Shown: positions 27,199 to 36,863, numbered from the stretch's first letter. The stretch: DNA of 64,000 bases from Actinomycetes bacterium (GCA_021791615.1 JAJYWG010000120.1:1-64000), one strand, 5' to 3'. Notes: a model not told the origin generated them from the sequence alone. Translations and numbers: made by a program.

Positions 27199-28241
27199 GC
27201 GACCACCCGTTCCTCCGGGCGTGCCGCCGCCTCCGGGTCCCCCACACGCCGGTGTGGTTCATGCGCCAGGCCGGCCGCGCCCTCCCCGAGTACCGGGCGG
27301 CCCGGGGCACGGGCAGCATCCTCGACGCGATCGCCGACCCGGCGCTCGCCGCCGAGCTCACCTTGCAGCCGGTGCGCCGCTACGGCGTCGACGCGGCCAT
27401 CTTGTTCTCCGACATCGTGGTGCCCGTCCACGCCATCGGGTTCGGTGTCGACGTGGTGGCGGGACGAGGGCCGGTGGTGGCCGAACCGTTCCGCTCCCCC
27501 GCGGACCTTCGACGCCTCCGGCCGCTCACACCAGAGGCCGACGTGCCCTACGTCGCCGAGGCGGTCCGTCTGGCCACCGCCGAGCTGGACCGCCGAGGCG
27601 TGCCACTCATCGGGTTCGCCGGTGCCCCGTTCACCGTCGCCAGCTACCTGGTCGAAGGCGGGCCGTCGCGCGACTTCGCCAGGGTGAAAGCGCTCATGCA
27701 CACCGACCCGCCAACCTGGCGACGCCTCCTCGACCGCCTGGCCGACCTGTCGGTGGCGTTCCTCGGTGCCCAAGTGGACGCCGGTGCGTCGGCCGTGCAG
27801 CTCTTCGACAGCTGGGCCGGCTGCCTGTCTGCGGCCGAGTACCGCCGCGACGTGCAGGCGGTGACGCGCCGGGTGATCGAGGAGACGGCCGGGCGCGGCG
27901 TGCCGATCATCCTGTTCGGCGTGGGTACCGGTGAGCTCCTTTGCGACATGGGCGCGTCGGGGGCCGACGTGATCGGCATCGACTGGCGGGTGCCGATCGA
28001 CGAAGCCCGGCGCCGGGTGGGGCCCGGCTGTGCCGTCCAGGGGAACCTGGACCCTGCGGTGTGCCTGGCGCCCTGGCCGGTGGTGGAGACCGAGGCCCGC
28101 CGGGTGCTCGACGAGGCCGGGACCGAGCCCGGGTACATCTTCAACCTGGGCCACGGCGTGCTGCCCGACACCGATCCGGACACCCTCACCCGTCTCGTGG
28201 AGCTGGTCCACGCACAAGGGCGCGCCGGGGTCGAGCAGTGA
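27195..28241 (+). CDS. hemE: Uroporphyrinogen III decarboxylase
   Basis: 348-residue TIM-barrel enzyme with the family signatures [27 protein letters not shown] (catalytic Asp), [17 protein letters not shown] and FNLGHGVLP. It removes four carboxyl groups from uroporphyrinogen III to make coproporphyrinogen III. It starts at a GTG overlapping the ybjQ-like stop and ends overlapping the ferrochelatase GTG. Confidence 0.95.
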   Translation: MSDHPFLRACRRLRVPHTPVWFMRQAGRALPEYRAARGTGSILDAIADPALAAELTLQPVRRYGVDAAILFSDIVVPVHAIGFGVDVVAGRGPVVAEPFRSPADLRRLRPLTPEADVPYVAEAVRLATAELDRRGVPLIGFAGAPFTVASYLVEGGPSRDFARVKALMHTDPPTWRRLLDRLADLSVAFLGAQVDAGASAVQLFDSWAGCLSAAEYRRDVQAVTRRVIEETAGRGVPIILFGVGTGELLCDMGASGADVIGIDWRVPIDEARRRVGPGCAVQGNLDPAVCLAPWPVVETEARRVLDEAGTEPGYIFNLGHGVLPDTDPDTLTRLVELVHAQGRAGVEQ

Positions 28242-29233
28242 CAGGGGATCGGCCGGCGTCGCCGGGCACCGGTCGGGTCGGGGTCCTCGTGATGGCGCAC
28301 GGCACGCCGGCGGCGCCCGAGGAGATCGAGCTGTTCTACACGAGGATCCGGCGAGGCCGGCCGCCCTCGGCCGAGCAGCTCGCCGAGCTGGTGCACCGCT
28401 ACGAGGCCATCGGGGGGACCTCCCCCCTCGCCGCGCGGACCGCAGCCCAGGTGGCCGGCATCGCTGCCGCGCTCGAACGCGTCGACCCGGGGCGCTTTCA
28501 GGTCGCCTACGGCGCAAAGCACGTCGATCCCAGCATCGAGTCGGCCGCGGCGACCTTGGCCGCGACCGGGGTCGAGCGGGTGGTGGGCCTGGTGCTGGCC
28601 CCCCACCGGGCCAGCCTCGGGTCGGCTGAGTACCTGGACCGGGCGGCCGCTGCACTGGCCGGCTCGCCCGGATCCCCCGAGCTGGTGGCCGTCGCCCAGT
28701 GGTACGACGCGCCGGGGTTCGCCGACCTCCTGGCCGAACGGGTGCTTGCCGCCCTCGCAGCGCTCGGGGTACCCGGGAGCGAGCGGCGGGCGGTGGTGGT
28801 TTTTACCGCGCACTCGCTCCCCCAACGGGTGGTCGACGAGGGGGACCCGTACCCCGAGCAGCTGGCCGAGTCGGCGGCGCTCGTGGCCCGCGCCGGCGCG
28901 TTGGACGAGGCCGGGGTGCCCTGGCTGGTGGGATGGCAGAGCGCTGGGCGGACTGCCGAGCCGTGGATCGGCCCGGACATCGCCGACGTCCTGCGGCGCC
29001 TCGGGTCCGAGGGAACGGACGCGGTCGTGGTCTGCCCCATCGGGTTCGTCGCCGACCACCTCGAGGTGCTCTTCGACCTCGACATCGAAGCCCGGGGGGT
29101 TGCCGAGGCGAGCGGCATGCTCTTCGCCCGCACGACGTCGCTCGACGACGACCCCCGCTTCGTCGAGATCCTTGCCGGCGTGGTCCGCCGCGCTGCAGAC
29201 CGCGCTGCAGACCGAGCCGGGGAGGCGGGTTGA
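28238..29233 (+). CDS. cpfC: Ferrochelatase (probably coproporphyrin ferrochelatase CpfC)
   Basis: 331 residues with the chelatase catalytic His in FTAHSLP (H192) and the conserved acidic site in [13 protein letters not shown] (E276). It inserts iron into coproporphyrin III, or into protoporphyrin IX. In actinobacteria the coproporphyrin route is the rule (family knowledge). Only one cysteine is visible, so it lacks the [2Fe-2S] cluster found in some actinobacterial ferrochelatases. GTG start overlaps hemE. The stop overlaps a TTG start of the next gene. Confidence 0.92.
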   Translation: MTGDRPASPGTGRVGVLVMAHGTPAAPEEIELFYTRIRRGRPPSAEQLAELVHRYEAIGGTSPLAARTAAQVAGIAAALERVDPGRFQVAYGAKHVDPSIESAAATLAATGVERVVGLVLAPHRASLGSAEYLDRAAAALAGSPGSPELVAVAQWYDAPGFADLLAERVLAALAALGVPGSERRAVVVFTAHSLPQRVVDEGDPYPEQLAESAALVARAGALDEAGVPWLVGWQSAGRTAEPWIGPDIADVLRRLGSEGTDAVVVCPIGFVADHLEVLFDLDIEARGVAEASGMLFARTTSLDDDPRFVEILAGVVRRAADRAADRAGEAG

Positions 29234-30711
29234 CCGCTCGCGTGGCAGTCGTGGGCGGCGGGATCGCCGGGCTGGCCGCTGCCTGGGAGCTGACCGGCGG
29301 CGCAGCCGGACCGCACGCCGCGAGCCCCGAGGTCGTGGTCCTCGAGGCCGGGGAGCGCTTCGGCGGCAAGCTCCGCACCGAGCCTTTCGAGGGCGAGCCG
29401 GTCGACGTCGGGCCCGACGGGTTCTTGGGCCGGCGCCCCGAAGCGGCCGAGCTCTGCCGGGAGCTGGGCCTCGAAGACGAGCTGGTCCCCATCGGCGCGT
29501 CGGGGGCCGCGGTGTGGGCTCGCGGGCAGCGGCGTGCGTTGCCCGCAGGGCTGTACATGGGGATCCCGACCCGCTTCCTCCCCGTCGCCCGGTCGGGGTT
29601 GTTGGGGGCACGGGGCACCCTCCGCCTCCTCGCCGACGTCGTGCTCCCCCGGGCCAACCGCCGGCCGCCGCCAGGTGACCTCGCGCTCGGACCGCTCGTC
29701 GGCGCCCGCCTCGGACCTGAGGTAGTGGCGCGGCTGGTCGATCCACTCGTCGGCGGCATTCACGCCGGTGGGGTGGAAGCCATGTCCAGCGCGGCCGTCC
29801 TCCCCCTCCTGCTGGCCGCGGCCTCGCAGCCGACCGGGTTGATGCGTGCCCTCCGCCAGGCCTCGGCGATGCCGGTCCCGAGCAGTGCCCGTGGTGCCCG
29901 GGGGGGCGAGGGCGAGCAGGAGCCGGCGTTTTGGGCGCTGCGCCATGGGATGGGGTCACTGACCGACCGGCTCGTCACCGGGCTGGGCCGACGGGGGGTG
30001 ACCCTGCGGACGGCCAGCCCGGTCGAGCTCGTGGACCGCCGGCGCGGGCCCGCAGCGCCGTGGGTCCTCCACGCCCCCGAAGGCCCGGTCGTCGCCGACG
30101 GCATGGTCCTGGCCGTGCCGGCCGGCGCCGCCGCCACCCTGCTCTCACCGCACGACGAGGACGCCACCAGGCTGCTGCTGGGCATCGAGTACGCCTCGGT
30201 GGCCGTGGTCACGATGGCCTACCCGACGGCCGCCTGGCCGGCAGACCTCTCCGGCACCGGCCTGCTCGTCCCCGCCGGCAGCCCCGCGCCCACTTCCCGA
30301 GGGCTCGACGGTAGCTTCCTCGTCACGGCCTGCACCTACCTGTCCACCAAATGGCCCCATCTGGCTCGTCCCGACACGTTCCTCGTACGAGCCTCGGTCG
30401 GACGCGACGGCGACACGCGGCCCGACACCCTGGACGACGCTGCGCTGGTCTCACGGGTCGCCGCCGAGCTGCGGGTCCTGCTCGGGGTGGCCGGGAGCCC
30501 TGCCGCGTCGAGCGTCACCCGCTGGCCCGATGCCTTCCCCCAGTACCGGGTCCACCACCTCCTGCGGGTCGCGGGGATCGAGTCGGCCGTCTCCCGGCTG
30601 CCGGCGGTGGCCGTAGCCGGGAGCGCCTACCGGGGAGTCGGCATCCCTGCGTGCATCGGTGGAGGCCGGGCGGCGGCCCGGACGGTCCTCGAAGCGCTCG
30701 GCACCCGGTGA
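29230..30711 (+). CDS. cgoX: Coproporphyrinogen III/protoporphyrinogen IX oxidase, HemY type
   Basis: 493-residue FAD flavoprotein: dinucleotide motif VVGGGIAGLAAAWEL at the N-terminus, the FGGKLRTEPFEGEPVDVGPDGF segment, and the C-terminal FAD-closing IPACIGGGRAAARTVLEALG. With CpfC it makes coproheme. A HemQ decarboxylase is not seen in this window. The likely start is TTG at 29230, which overlaps the ferrochelatase stop (TTGA) and has GGAGG about 6 bases upstream. A GTG four codons later (29242) is the alternative. Confidence 0.9.
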   Translation: MTARVAVVGGGIAGLAAAWELTGGAAGPHAASPEVVVLEAGERFGGKLRTEPFEGEPVDVGPDGFLGRRPEAAELCRELGLEDELVPIGASGAAVWARGQRRALPAGLYMGIPTRFLPVARSGLLGARGTLRLLADVVLPRANRRPPPGDLALGPLVGARLGPEVVARLVDPLVGGIHAGGVEAMSSAAVLPLLLAAASQPTGLMRALRQASAMPVPSSARGARGGEGEQEPAFWALRHGMGSLTDRLVTGLGRRGVTLRTASPVELVDRRRGPAAPWVLHAPEGPVVADGMVLAVPAGAAATLLSPHDEDATRLLLGIEYASVAVVTMAYPTAAWPADLSGTGLLVPAGSPAPTSRGLDGSFLVTACTYLSTKWPHLARPDTFLVRASVGRDGDTRPDTLDDAALVSRVAAELRVLLGVAGSPAASSVTRWPDAFPQYRVHHLLRVAGIESAVSRLPAVAVAGSAYRGVGIPACIGGGRAAARTVLEALGTR

Positions 30712-32417
30712 GAACGCCAGAGCGCGGGACCCAGGGGACCCCCAGGACCGCTAGGAGCGCTAGGAGCGCTAGGAGCGCGCAGGCTCATCGGGCGCCCCGG
30801 CGCGGCGGCGTGCTCCTCCCATCGTTGGCGGCCGGGGTGCTCCTGGCCCTCTCGCTCCCTCCCTGGGGGCTCTGGCCGCTCGCGTTCGTCGGCGCCGGGC
30901 TGCTCTACTGGCGCCTCGGCGGACTGCGCCTCCGGGCACGGCTGTGGTCAGGGTGGACGGCCGGGCTCGGGTGCTACGTCGTGGGACTGTGGTGGACCGG
31001 CTCGTTCAACTGGTACGGCGCCGCCGTCCTCATGGCGGTCGAGGCGCTCTCCATGGGTGTGGCTGCCGCGCTCGTGCCGCCGCGCCGGGGCCGGATCCTG
31101 GCATTCGCCGGCGCGTTCACCCTCCTCGAGTACCTCCGGATGACCTGGCCTTTCGGTGGGCTGCCGATCGGCGGGGTGTTCCTCGGCCAAGCCGGTGGAC
31201 CGCTGCTCGGGACCGCTCGTCTGGGGGGGCCGTTGCTGCTCACCGCGGTGGTGTGGACCGGCGGCGCCGCGCTGGGGGCACTGGCCGAGGCGCTCGTGCA
31301 GGCACCCATGCAGGCGTTCACGAGGGCGCCCGTGCCCGTGGCGAGTGCAAAGGGTGCGCGGCGACGGCTGGCACCCGGGATCGCGGCCGTGGGCGTCGTG
31401 ATCGCCCTGGGGGTGGGCGGGGCGCTGGCCCCGGACGGCGGCGGCGCGGTCGGCCATGTCCGGGTCGCCACGGTCCAAGGCGGCGGGCGGCGCGGTGTCT
31501 CAGACGCCCAGGTGAACCCAGCCACAGTCTTCCAAGCGCAGCTCGACGCCACCGCCCTCATCCCCGGACGCGACCACGGCGATCCCCCCTCGCTCGTGCT
31601 GTGGCCCGAGGACGTCATCGCCCTCGACGGCTACCTCACAGGCTCGCCGGAGGAGGCGACGATGGCGACACTGGCCCGAAGCCTCCACGCGACCGTGGTC
31701 GCCGGGGTGACCGAGACGGTCTCGTCGACGGCCTTCCGCAACGAAGCGGTGGCTTGGGGGCCGGGGGGACGGATCGTCGGCACCTACGAGAAGGTCCACC
31801 GCGTCCCCTTCGGCGAGTACGTGCCCTACCGGAGCTTCTTCGCCCACCTGGCGAACCTCTCACGCGTCCCGCTCACAGCCATTCCGGGCCACGGCAGCGG
31901 CTTCCTGCGCACCCCGGCCGCGCCGCTCGGGATCATGATCTCCTACGAGGTGTTCTTCTCCAATCGCAGCCGCCCGGCGGTCGACGCCGGCGCCCAGCTC
32001 CTCGTCGTCCCCACCAACACCTCGTCGTACGCCACGTCCCAAGTGCCCACTCAGGAGGTGGCCGCCGATCGGGTCCAAGCGGTCGAGGAGGGTCGCGACC
32101 TGGTGCAGGCGGCACCCACCGGCTACTCGACCGTCGTCACCCACCAAGGTGCCGTGCTCCAGCGCACCGTGCTCGGCCACCGCCAGGTCCTCGTGGCCAC
32201 GGTGGCGCTGCGCACCGGCCGCACCGTGTTCTCCTACGTGGGCGACTTGCCGATGCTGGTGCTGGGCGGGCTGGCACTCGTGGCCGGATGGCTACTGGCT
32301 GCAGGGTGGTTCGGGGCGGGCGCGGTGCTCGGGGCGGGCGACGCGCCGGATCCGGACGACCCCTTGGATGCGGGCGACCCCGCCGGCCGGAAAGGGCAGG
32401 TGGGCGGTCAGTCGTAG
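30708..32417 (+). CDS. lnt: Apolipoprotein N-acyltransferase-like protein with Ser at the nucleophile position
   Basis: 569 residues: about six N-terminal membrane helices, an extracytoplasmic nitrilase-fold domain, and a C-terminal helix (about 513-545), the Lnt plan. By alignment to the E. coli triad E267-K335-C387, the Glu is E301 (WPEDV) and the Lys is K362 (YEKVHRVPFGEYVP), but the nucleophile position is S412 (MISYEVFF, codon TCC at 31941-31943) where Lnt has Cys-Tyr-Glu. Either Ser works as nucleophile or the enzyme has another role. The N-terminus includes three RSA repeats from a 9-bp tandem repeat at about 30749-30777. The GTG start overlaps the cgoX stop. Confidence 0.8.
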   Translation: MRTPERGTQGTPRTARSARSARSAQAHRAPRRGGVLLPSLAAGVLLALSLPPWGLWPLAFVGAGLLYWRLGGLRLRARLWSGWTAGLGCYVVGLWWTGSFNWYGAAVLMAVEALSMGVAAALVPPRRGRILAFAGAFTLLEYLRMTWPFGGLPIGGVFLGQAGGPLLGTARLGGPLLLTAVVWTGGAALGALAEALVQAPMQAFTRAPVPVASAKGARRRLAPGIAAVGVVIALGVGGALAPDGGGAVGHVRVATVQGGGRRGVSDAQVNPATVFQAQLDATALIPGRDHGDPPSLVLWPEDVIALDGYLTGSPEEATMATLARSLHATVVAGVTETVSSTAFRNEAVAWGPGGRIVGTYEKVHRVPFGEYVPYRSFFAHLANLSRVPLTAIPGHGSGFLRTPAAPLGIMISYEVFFSNRSRPAVDAGAQLLVVPTNTSSYATSQVPTQEVAADRVQAVEEGRDLVQAAPTGYSTVVTHQGAVLQRTVLGHRQVLVATVALRTGRTVFSYVGDLPMLVLGGLALVAGWLLAAGWFGAGAVLGAGDAPDPDDPLDAGDPAGRKGQVGGQS

Positions 32418-32854
32418 TAGCCCGAGTGGATGTAGACACAGGGGACCCCCTCGGCCACGAACATCGCATGGTTGGACGGATCGTCCTCCATGGCCAAGCG
32501 CAAGTCGAACCCGTACCTGCGGAGGTCGTGGACGACACCGCGCTTGAACACGGTGACCTGTGAGTAGTCACCCCGGTCGCGCATGACGAGGAGATCCCAA
32601 CGCAGGCCGTAGCGGTCCAGCCAGGCGAGGGTCTGAGGCCTCACCCGCAGCGGTCGTCCCGTCAGGAGCACCACGACCAACGTGGGATCCAGCAGCTCCA
32701 CCAGGCGGGCCACCTCCTCGATCACAGGGTCGTCCCCGCATGCCTCGAAGAACGCCGACCAGTCCCGGCGCCCTCGCTCGATGAAGTGCTGACGGCCGGC
32801 GGCGTCCGACAGCACGCCGTCGATGTCGAAGACGACGGCTCGGCCCCTCGGCAT
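32408..32854 (-). CDS. HAD-superfamily phosphatase (polynucleotide-kinase phosphatase-like)
   Basis: 148 residues with HAD motif I VVFDIDGVLSD, motif II in VVLLTGRPLRVR, and motif III/IV as LRLAMEDDPSNHAMFVAEG. The small cap-less layout resembles the phosphatase half of T4 polynucleotide kinase-type enzymes, which act on nucleotides or nucleic-acid ends. The substrate is uncertain. Start ATG at 32852-32854. A GTG 25 codons upstream would add a non-homologous leader. It converges with lnt, and the two coding ends overlap by 10 bases. Confidence 0.75.
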   Translation of the reverse strand: MPRGRAVVFDIDGVLSDAAGRQHFIERGRRDWSAFFEACGDDPVIEEVARLVELLDPTLVVVLLTGRPLRVRPQTLAWLDRYGLRWDLLVMRDRGDYSQVTVFKRGVVHDLRRYGFDLRLAMEDDPSNHAMFVAEGVPCVYIHSGYYD

Positions 32855-33107
32855 CGGTCCGTCGCGCCAGCACCAGTTGGCCGGCACGCGGCGATCGCTC
32901 TGCCCGGGTACGGGGTGGTCCACGTCCACCAGCTTGGCTCACCGGCCTTCACCCTGCCTACCGGCTGATATCACGCCGGAAGCACGGGTCGACCCGGTCC
33001 CGCCCACGAGGAGGTCGCGACGCCTGCCGGCTCCGGGCGAGCCGAGCAGCGAGCGGCGAGCGGCGAGGCCGTGGAGCGACTTCGGGGCGTGGCAGCATTG
33101 AGGGGCC

Positions 33108-36100
33108 GTGACCACGCCGACGCCGACCCCGGCCCCGATACCGACTGGACCGAGTGCGCCCGATCGCCCGGCCACCCCCGCCGAGCTTGGCGCCGATGCC
33201 ACCGTGCTGCGCGTTCCCCTGGGGCAGCGGGTGATGGTGCTCGGGGACCTGCTGCTGCCCGCCGCGGCGACGGCCTCGTCCAAAGCACTGGCGACCGACA
33301 TCGCGCTCACCCTCGACCAGTGGGAGGGACCCGGCACGGTGATCGTGTGCGGGAACCTCTTCAGCTCTCGTGCGCAGCCTTGCGGGCACGAGCTCCAAGA
33401 CGGCGCTTCAGCACCTGATGCTGGTACGGGCGGGCTCGACGCACTTGCAGCGCTCGACGCCCACGGCGTGCTGACCGCGGCGATCAAGGAGTTCTGCCGG
33501 CGCGCCGACTGCCGGCTACTCGTCCTGCCGGGCTGGCGGGACATCGGGGCGGTCACCGATCCGGCGGTGCTGGTGGCCCTGGGCGAGCTCGGCATCGAGG
33601 TGGTCAACGGGGTCGACTTGGAGATGCTGACTGCGGCCGGCACCCGCCGGGTTCAGGTGCGCTCGGCCTACCCCGACCACCATGTCGCCACGGTTGTCGA
33701 GGGCGGTGACAGTGCAGTCCAACCCTGGCTCGATGGGATCGATCGGCTCGAGGACCCGTCCTCGTCCAATCGTTTCGTGACGTCGCGCACCTTGTACCGG
33801 AGGTTCGGTCGCTACGTCTGGATCCCGCCGATCGTGGCGCTGCTGGTCGCAGTCGTCATCCGGATGGCCGTGGTGTTCCACGGCGTGGAGCGGCTCGTGC
33901 GCCGAGAGGCGGGAGTACGCAAGGTCCTGCTCCACGCGTACAGCGCGCCGTGGAGCACTCGTCTTCTGTTCCTCCTGGGAGTCGTCGTCGTGCTCGAGCT
34001 GGCGGTCGCACTGGCCGTCGCCTGGGCCTCCAGACGATTCTGGCGCTCCCATGGCGGGGGGGAGCTCGCGTCCCCCTGGGATACCGTGCCGCGGTACGGT
34101 CCCGAAGTCTCGCCCGCCTCCAGCGGCCTCGATGTCGACGGCGACGACGCGCTCGATCACGCCCGGGCCGCGGTGGCCGGCGGAGCCGCCGGCCTCGTCG
34201 TCGGCGGAAGGCTCCGAGCCGAGCTCACCCACCTCGGGCCTGGCTTCTTCGCCTGTCCTGGGGGCACCAGCGAGCTGGTGCGCGAGCACCGTGGGCGCCT
34301 CGGTCTCCCCCCGGTGTTCCTCCATCACCGCCAGGCCAGTGCCATCGAGCTCGAGAGCGGCGCCGATCTCCACGTGCGTCTCCTGCTCGCCGATGTGGAC
34401 TTGCCGTCCTCGACCACGCTCGAGCGCCTGGCCACCGGCTACCGGGTGGTGAAGGGGTACAAAGCGGCAGCGGACCTCCACCCAGGGGTGAAGGCGTCAT
34501 GGCCCCACGGAGACTCGTGGCCCCCCGCGCCCGGCGTCGCCGCCGATCGGGTCCGAGTCCGGCGAGTGCGGCGACTTGCCTCCGCCGCGATCTTCGCCGC
34601 CGGTTTGGTCGATCTCATCGTCGCCGTCAACCGGCCGCTGGCCAGCCACCTCCACGTCGTGCGCGAGTACCTTCCCCTCGGCATCGTCCAGGCAGCCGGG
34701 GCCCTCGTCGCGCTCGCAGGCATTGCCCTCATGATGCTTGCCCGAGGCATCCTGCGGGGCCAGCGGCGGGCGTGGGTGGTGGCGGTGGCGCTCCTCGCAG
34801 CGACCACCGTGCTCCACGTCCTCCACGGTGCCAGCCCGGCCGGACTGATCCTGACGGTCGGGGTGCTCCTCCTGCTTCTCACCGAACGCGAGCTCTTCAG
34901 GAGCGCCGGCGACCGCTCGTCGTGGCTCACGGCCGCGGTGACCCTCGTCGGCGGCGCCGTGCTGGCCGTCGGGCTCGCGAGCTCGGCCATCGAGGTCAAC
35001 GGAAGCTTCCGACGCCACACCCTGCCTTCGTGGCCGCTGGTGCTCCTCGCCGTGGTCGAGCGCATGGTCGGCCTCCAGACGGTTGCGCTCGTCGACCCGG
35101 TCAACGACTGGGTTGCCCCCAGCATGCTGGCCGTAGGGATCGGCCTGGCCGTGGTCACGCTGTACCTTCTCACCCGTCCAGTGGTGGACCGGACCCTGTC
35201 GTCCCGGCGACCCGGGAGCGACGGCGAGCACCACGCCAGCCGCCGGGCGGCCGAGCTGCGAGCCCGCGACATCGTCCGACGTCACGGGACCGGGACGCTG
35301 GACTACTTCGCCCTGCGCGACGACAAGCAGTGGTTCTTCCATCGCGACAGCCTGGTGGCCTACGCCGTCTACGGGGGGGTGTGCCTGGTCTCCCCCGACC
35401 CGATCGGCCCCCACAGCGAGCGTCTGCACGTGTGGGACGCCTTCCGCCGGTTCTGCGACCGGAGAGGCTGGGGGGTGGCGGTGATTGCGGCTGCCGAGGA
35501 GTGGCTGCCCATCTACCGGAGCTCGGGCATGCGACACGTCTACATCGGGGACGAGGCGGTCGTCGACGTGCAGCGCTTCTCGCTGGCCGGCGGCAAGATG
35601 AAGGGGCTCCGCCAGGCGGTGGCCCGCGTCGAGCGCTACGGCTACACCGTCGAATTCTTCGATCCCTCGGCCGTCCCGATCGAGCTGGCCAACGAGCTGG
35701 TCGACCTCATGGGACGCAATCGCCGGGGTAACCACGAGCGCGGCTTCTCGATGATGCTCGGGCGGATCTTCGACCAGCGTGACGCCGGTCTCCTGCTCAC
35801 CGTCGTGTTCGGACCCGGCCACGATGCCGTCGCGATGTGCCAGTTCGTTCCGTCGGCAGCCATTCGCGGCTACTCGCTCGACCTCATGCGCCGGGACCCG
35901 GGTGAGCATCCCAACGGACTGCTGGACTACGCCCTGTGCTCGACCATCGAGCACCTGCGCGCGGGTGGCCAGCGGGGCCTCAGTCTCAATTTCGCGGCGA
36001 TGCGCTCGACCCTCGAGGGCGAGAGCGGGGACGGCATCACCCAACGCCTGGAGCGCTGGGCGCTCAAGCGCATGTCGACGATCCTCCAGATCGAATCGCT

Positions 36101-36320
36101 CTGGCGCTTCAATGCCAAGTACGAGCCCTCGTGGCTCCCTCGCTACGTGGTCTTCGACTCGGCTGAGCAGTTCGCGCCGACCCTCGTCACCATTTTGCGA
36201 GCCGAGGCGATGACAGAGGTCCCCGTCATCGGCCGCCTGCTCGTCCCCTCGGCCGCCCGGCGTCGCGGCCTGGCGGCATCCGTGCCTGCACCCGGGCCGG
36301 GCGACCCTTCGAGCCGGTGA
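33108..36320 (+). CDS. Fusion: degenerate metallophosphoesterase-like domain, membrane domain and DUF2156 (MprF/LysX-like) acyltransferase domain
   Basis: 1070 residues. Residues 30-215 look like a calcineurin-type phosphoesterase with degenerate metal motifs (GDLLL 46-50, CGN 81-83, LPGWRD 140-145 where GNHD is expected), followed by the RFVTSRTLYRR segment seen in actinobacterial membrane-bound phosphoesterases. Membrane helices lie at about 237-258 and 285-308. A second soluble part is at about 330-480. Six or so helices follow at about 495-700. The C-terminal part (about 720-1045) is DUF2156, the GNAT-like domain of phosphatidylglycerol lysyltransferase MprF and of LysX (DKQWFFHRDSLVAYAV, NRRGNHERGFSMMLGR, LSLNFAAMRS). 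It probably acts on membrane lipids, perhaps adding amino acids. No lysyl-tRNA synthetase domain is attached. Confidence 0.75.
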   Translation: MTTPTPTPAPIPTGPSAPDRPATPAELGADATVLRVPLGQRVMVLGDLLLPAAATASSKALATDIALTLDQWEGPGTVIVCGNLFSSRAQPCGHELQDGASAPDAGTGGLDALAALDAHGVLTAAIKEFCRRADCRLLVLPGWRDIGAVTDPAVLVALGELGIEVVNGVDLEMLTAAGTRRVQVRSAYPDHHVATVVEGGDSAVQPWLDGIDRLEDPSSSNRFVTSRTLYRRFGRYVWIPPIVALLVAVVIRMAVVFHGVERLVRREAGVRKVLLHAYSAPWSTRLLFLLGVVVVLELAVALAVAWASRRFWRSHGGGELASPWDTVPRYGPEVSPASSGLDVDGDDALDHARAAVAGGAAGLVVGGRLRAELTHLGPGFFACPGGTSELVREHRGRLGLPPVFLHHRQASAIELESGADLHVRLLLADVDLPSSTTLERLATGYRVVKGYKAAADLHPGVKASWPHGDSWPPAPGVAADRVRVRRVRRLASAAIFAAGLVDLIVAVNRPLASHLHVVREYLPLGIVQAAGALVALAGIALMMLARGILRGQRRAWVVAVALLAATTVLHVLHGASPAGLILTVGVLLLLLTERELFRSAGDRSSWLTAAVTLVGGAVLAVGLASSAIEVNGSFRRHTLPSWPLVLLAVVERMVGLQTVALVDPVNDWVAPSMLAVGIGLAVVTLYLLTRPVVDRTLSSRRPGSDGEHHASRRAAELRARDIVRRHGTGTLDYFALRDDKQWFFHRDSLVAYAVYGGVCLVSPDPIGPHSERLHVWDAFRRFCDRRGWGVAVIAAAEEWLPIYRSSGMRHVYIGDEAVVDVQRFSLAGGKMKGLRQAVARVERYGYTVEFFDPSAVPIELANELVDLMGRNRRGNHERGFSMMLGRIFDQRDAGLLLTVVFGPGHDAVAMCQFVPSAAIRGYSLDLMRRDPGEHPNGLLDYALCSTIEHLRAGGQRGLSLNFAAMRSTLEGESGDGITQRLERWALKRMSTILQIESLWRFNAKYEPSWLPRYVVFDSAEQFAPTLVTILRAEAMTEVPVIGRLLVPSAARRRGLAASVPAPGPGDPSSR

Positions 36321-36412
36321 TGGGCTCGGCCTATCGTGGGACCACGGTGATCGGGCAATCGAAGCGCCCTGGGTTCCTTGGAGGTTCCCGACGCCTGGCA
36401 CGTGGCCATGCT

Positions 36413-36444
36413 CGAAGTGCCGAAGTGCCGAAGTGCCGAAGTGG
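36413..36444. repeat. 8-bp tandem repeat, four copies
   Basis: CGAAGTGC is repeated three times and followed by CGAAGTGG in the 199-base non-coding space between two convergent genes (33108-36320 and the arsR gene). Nothing else is recognisable in this space. Confidence 0.8.
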
Positions 36445-36518
36445 ACCGTGGACCAGATCACGGACTGGCTCGGCCCTTCGGATCGAGCCCGCTGAGGAGC
36501 CAATCGTTCAAATGCCCC

Positions 36519-36863
36519 TCAAGTAGCCGAGCTCGGTCCCGATGCTTGGATCTGTTCGAGCAGCTCCTGGGTTTCGGCGAGGGACGCGGTGATGATCCGC
36601 TTGGCCACTTCGAGCAGCTCGAAGAGCATCGGCTCCCCCACCGAGTAGTACACGCTCGATCCCGCCTTGCGCGCTTGGATGAGGTTGGCCCTTCGCATGA
36701 GGCCCAGCTGCTGGGAGAGATGCGACGCTTCGATGCCGACTTCGGGGATGAGCTCGCTGACGGGTCTCTCGCCGTCGCGCAGCACTTCGAGGATGCGAAT
36801 GCGGGCCGGATGGCCGAGGGCCTTGAAAAACTCCGCCTTCACTTGGTAGATGGGGGTCGTCAT
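36519..36863 (-). CDS. ArsR/SmtB-family transcriptional regulator (Rv0081-like)
   Basis: 114-residue winged helix protein: EFFKALGHPARIRILEVL, recognition helix region GIEASHLSQQLGLMRRANLI, wing ARKAGSSVYYSV. There is no cysteine at all, so the classical metal-thiolate sensor sites of ArsR/SmtB are missing. The sequence closely resembles, from memory, M. tuberculosis Rv0081 (YKLKAEFFKTLAHPARIRIL), the regulator next to the Rv0082-Rv0087 hydrogenase-like genes. The ATG at 36861-36863 has AGGAGG 8 bases upstream, which rules out the GTG three codons earlier. It lies just downstream of the large-subunit gene, on the same strand. Confidence 0.88.
   Translation of the reverse strand: MTTPIYQVKAEFFKALGHPARIRILEVLRDGERPVSELIPEVGIEASHLSQQLGLMRRANLIQARKAGSSVYYSVGEPMLFELLEVAKRIITASLAETQELLEQIQASGPSSAT

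Noticed and set aside
27644..29959. 771-residue open frame on the minus strand opposite hemE and ferrochelatase
   Set aside because: It is antisense to two well-conserved enzymes, has Arg/Pro/Gly-rich composition with no motif, and is expected by chance in very high-GC DNA.
34497..36503. 668-residue minus-strand frame opposite the DUF2156 fusion gene
   Set aside because: Shadow frame: it mirrors the coding strand's third-position GC bias and has no membrane segments or motifs.
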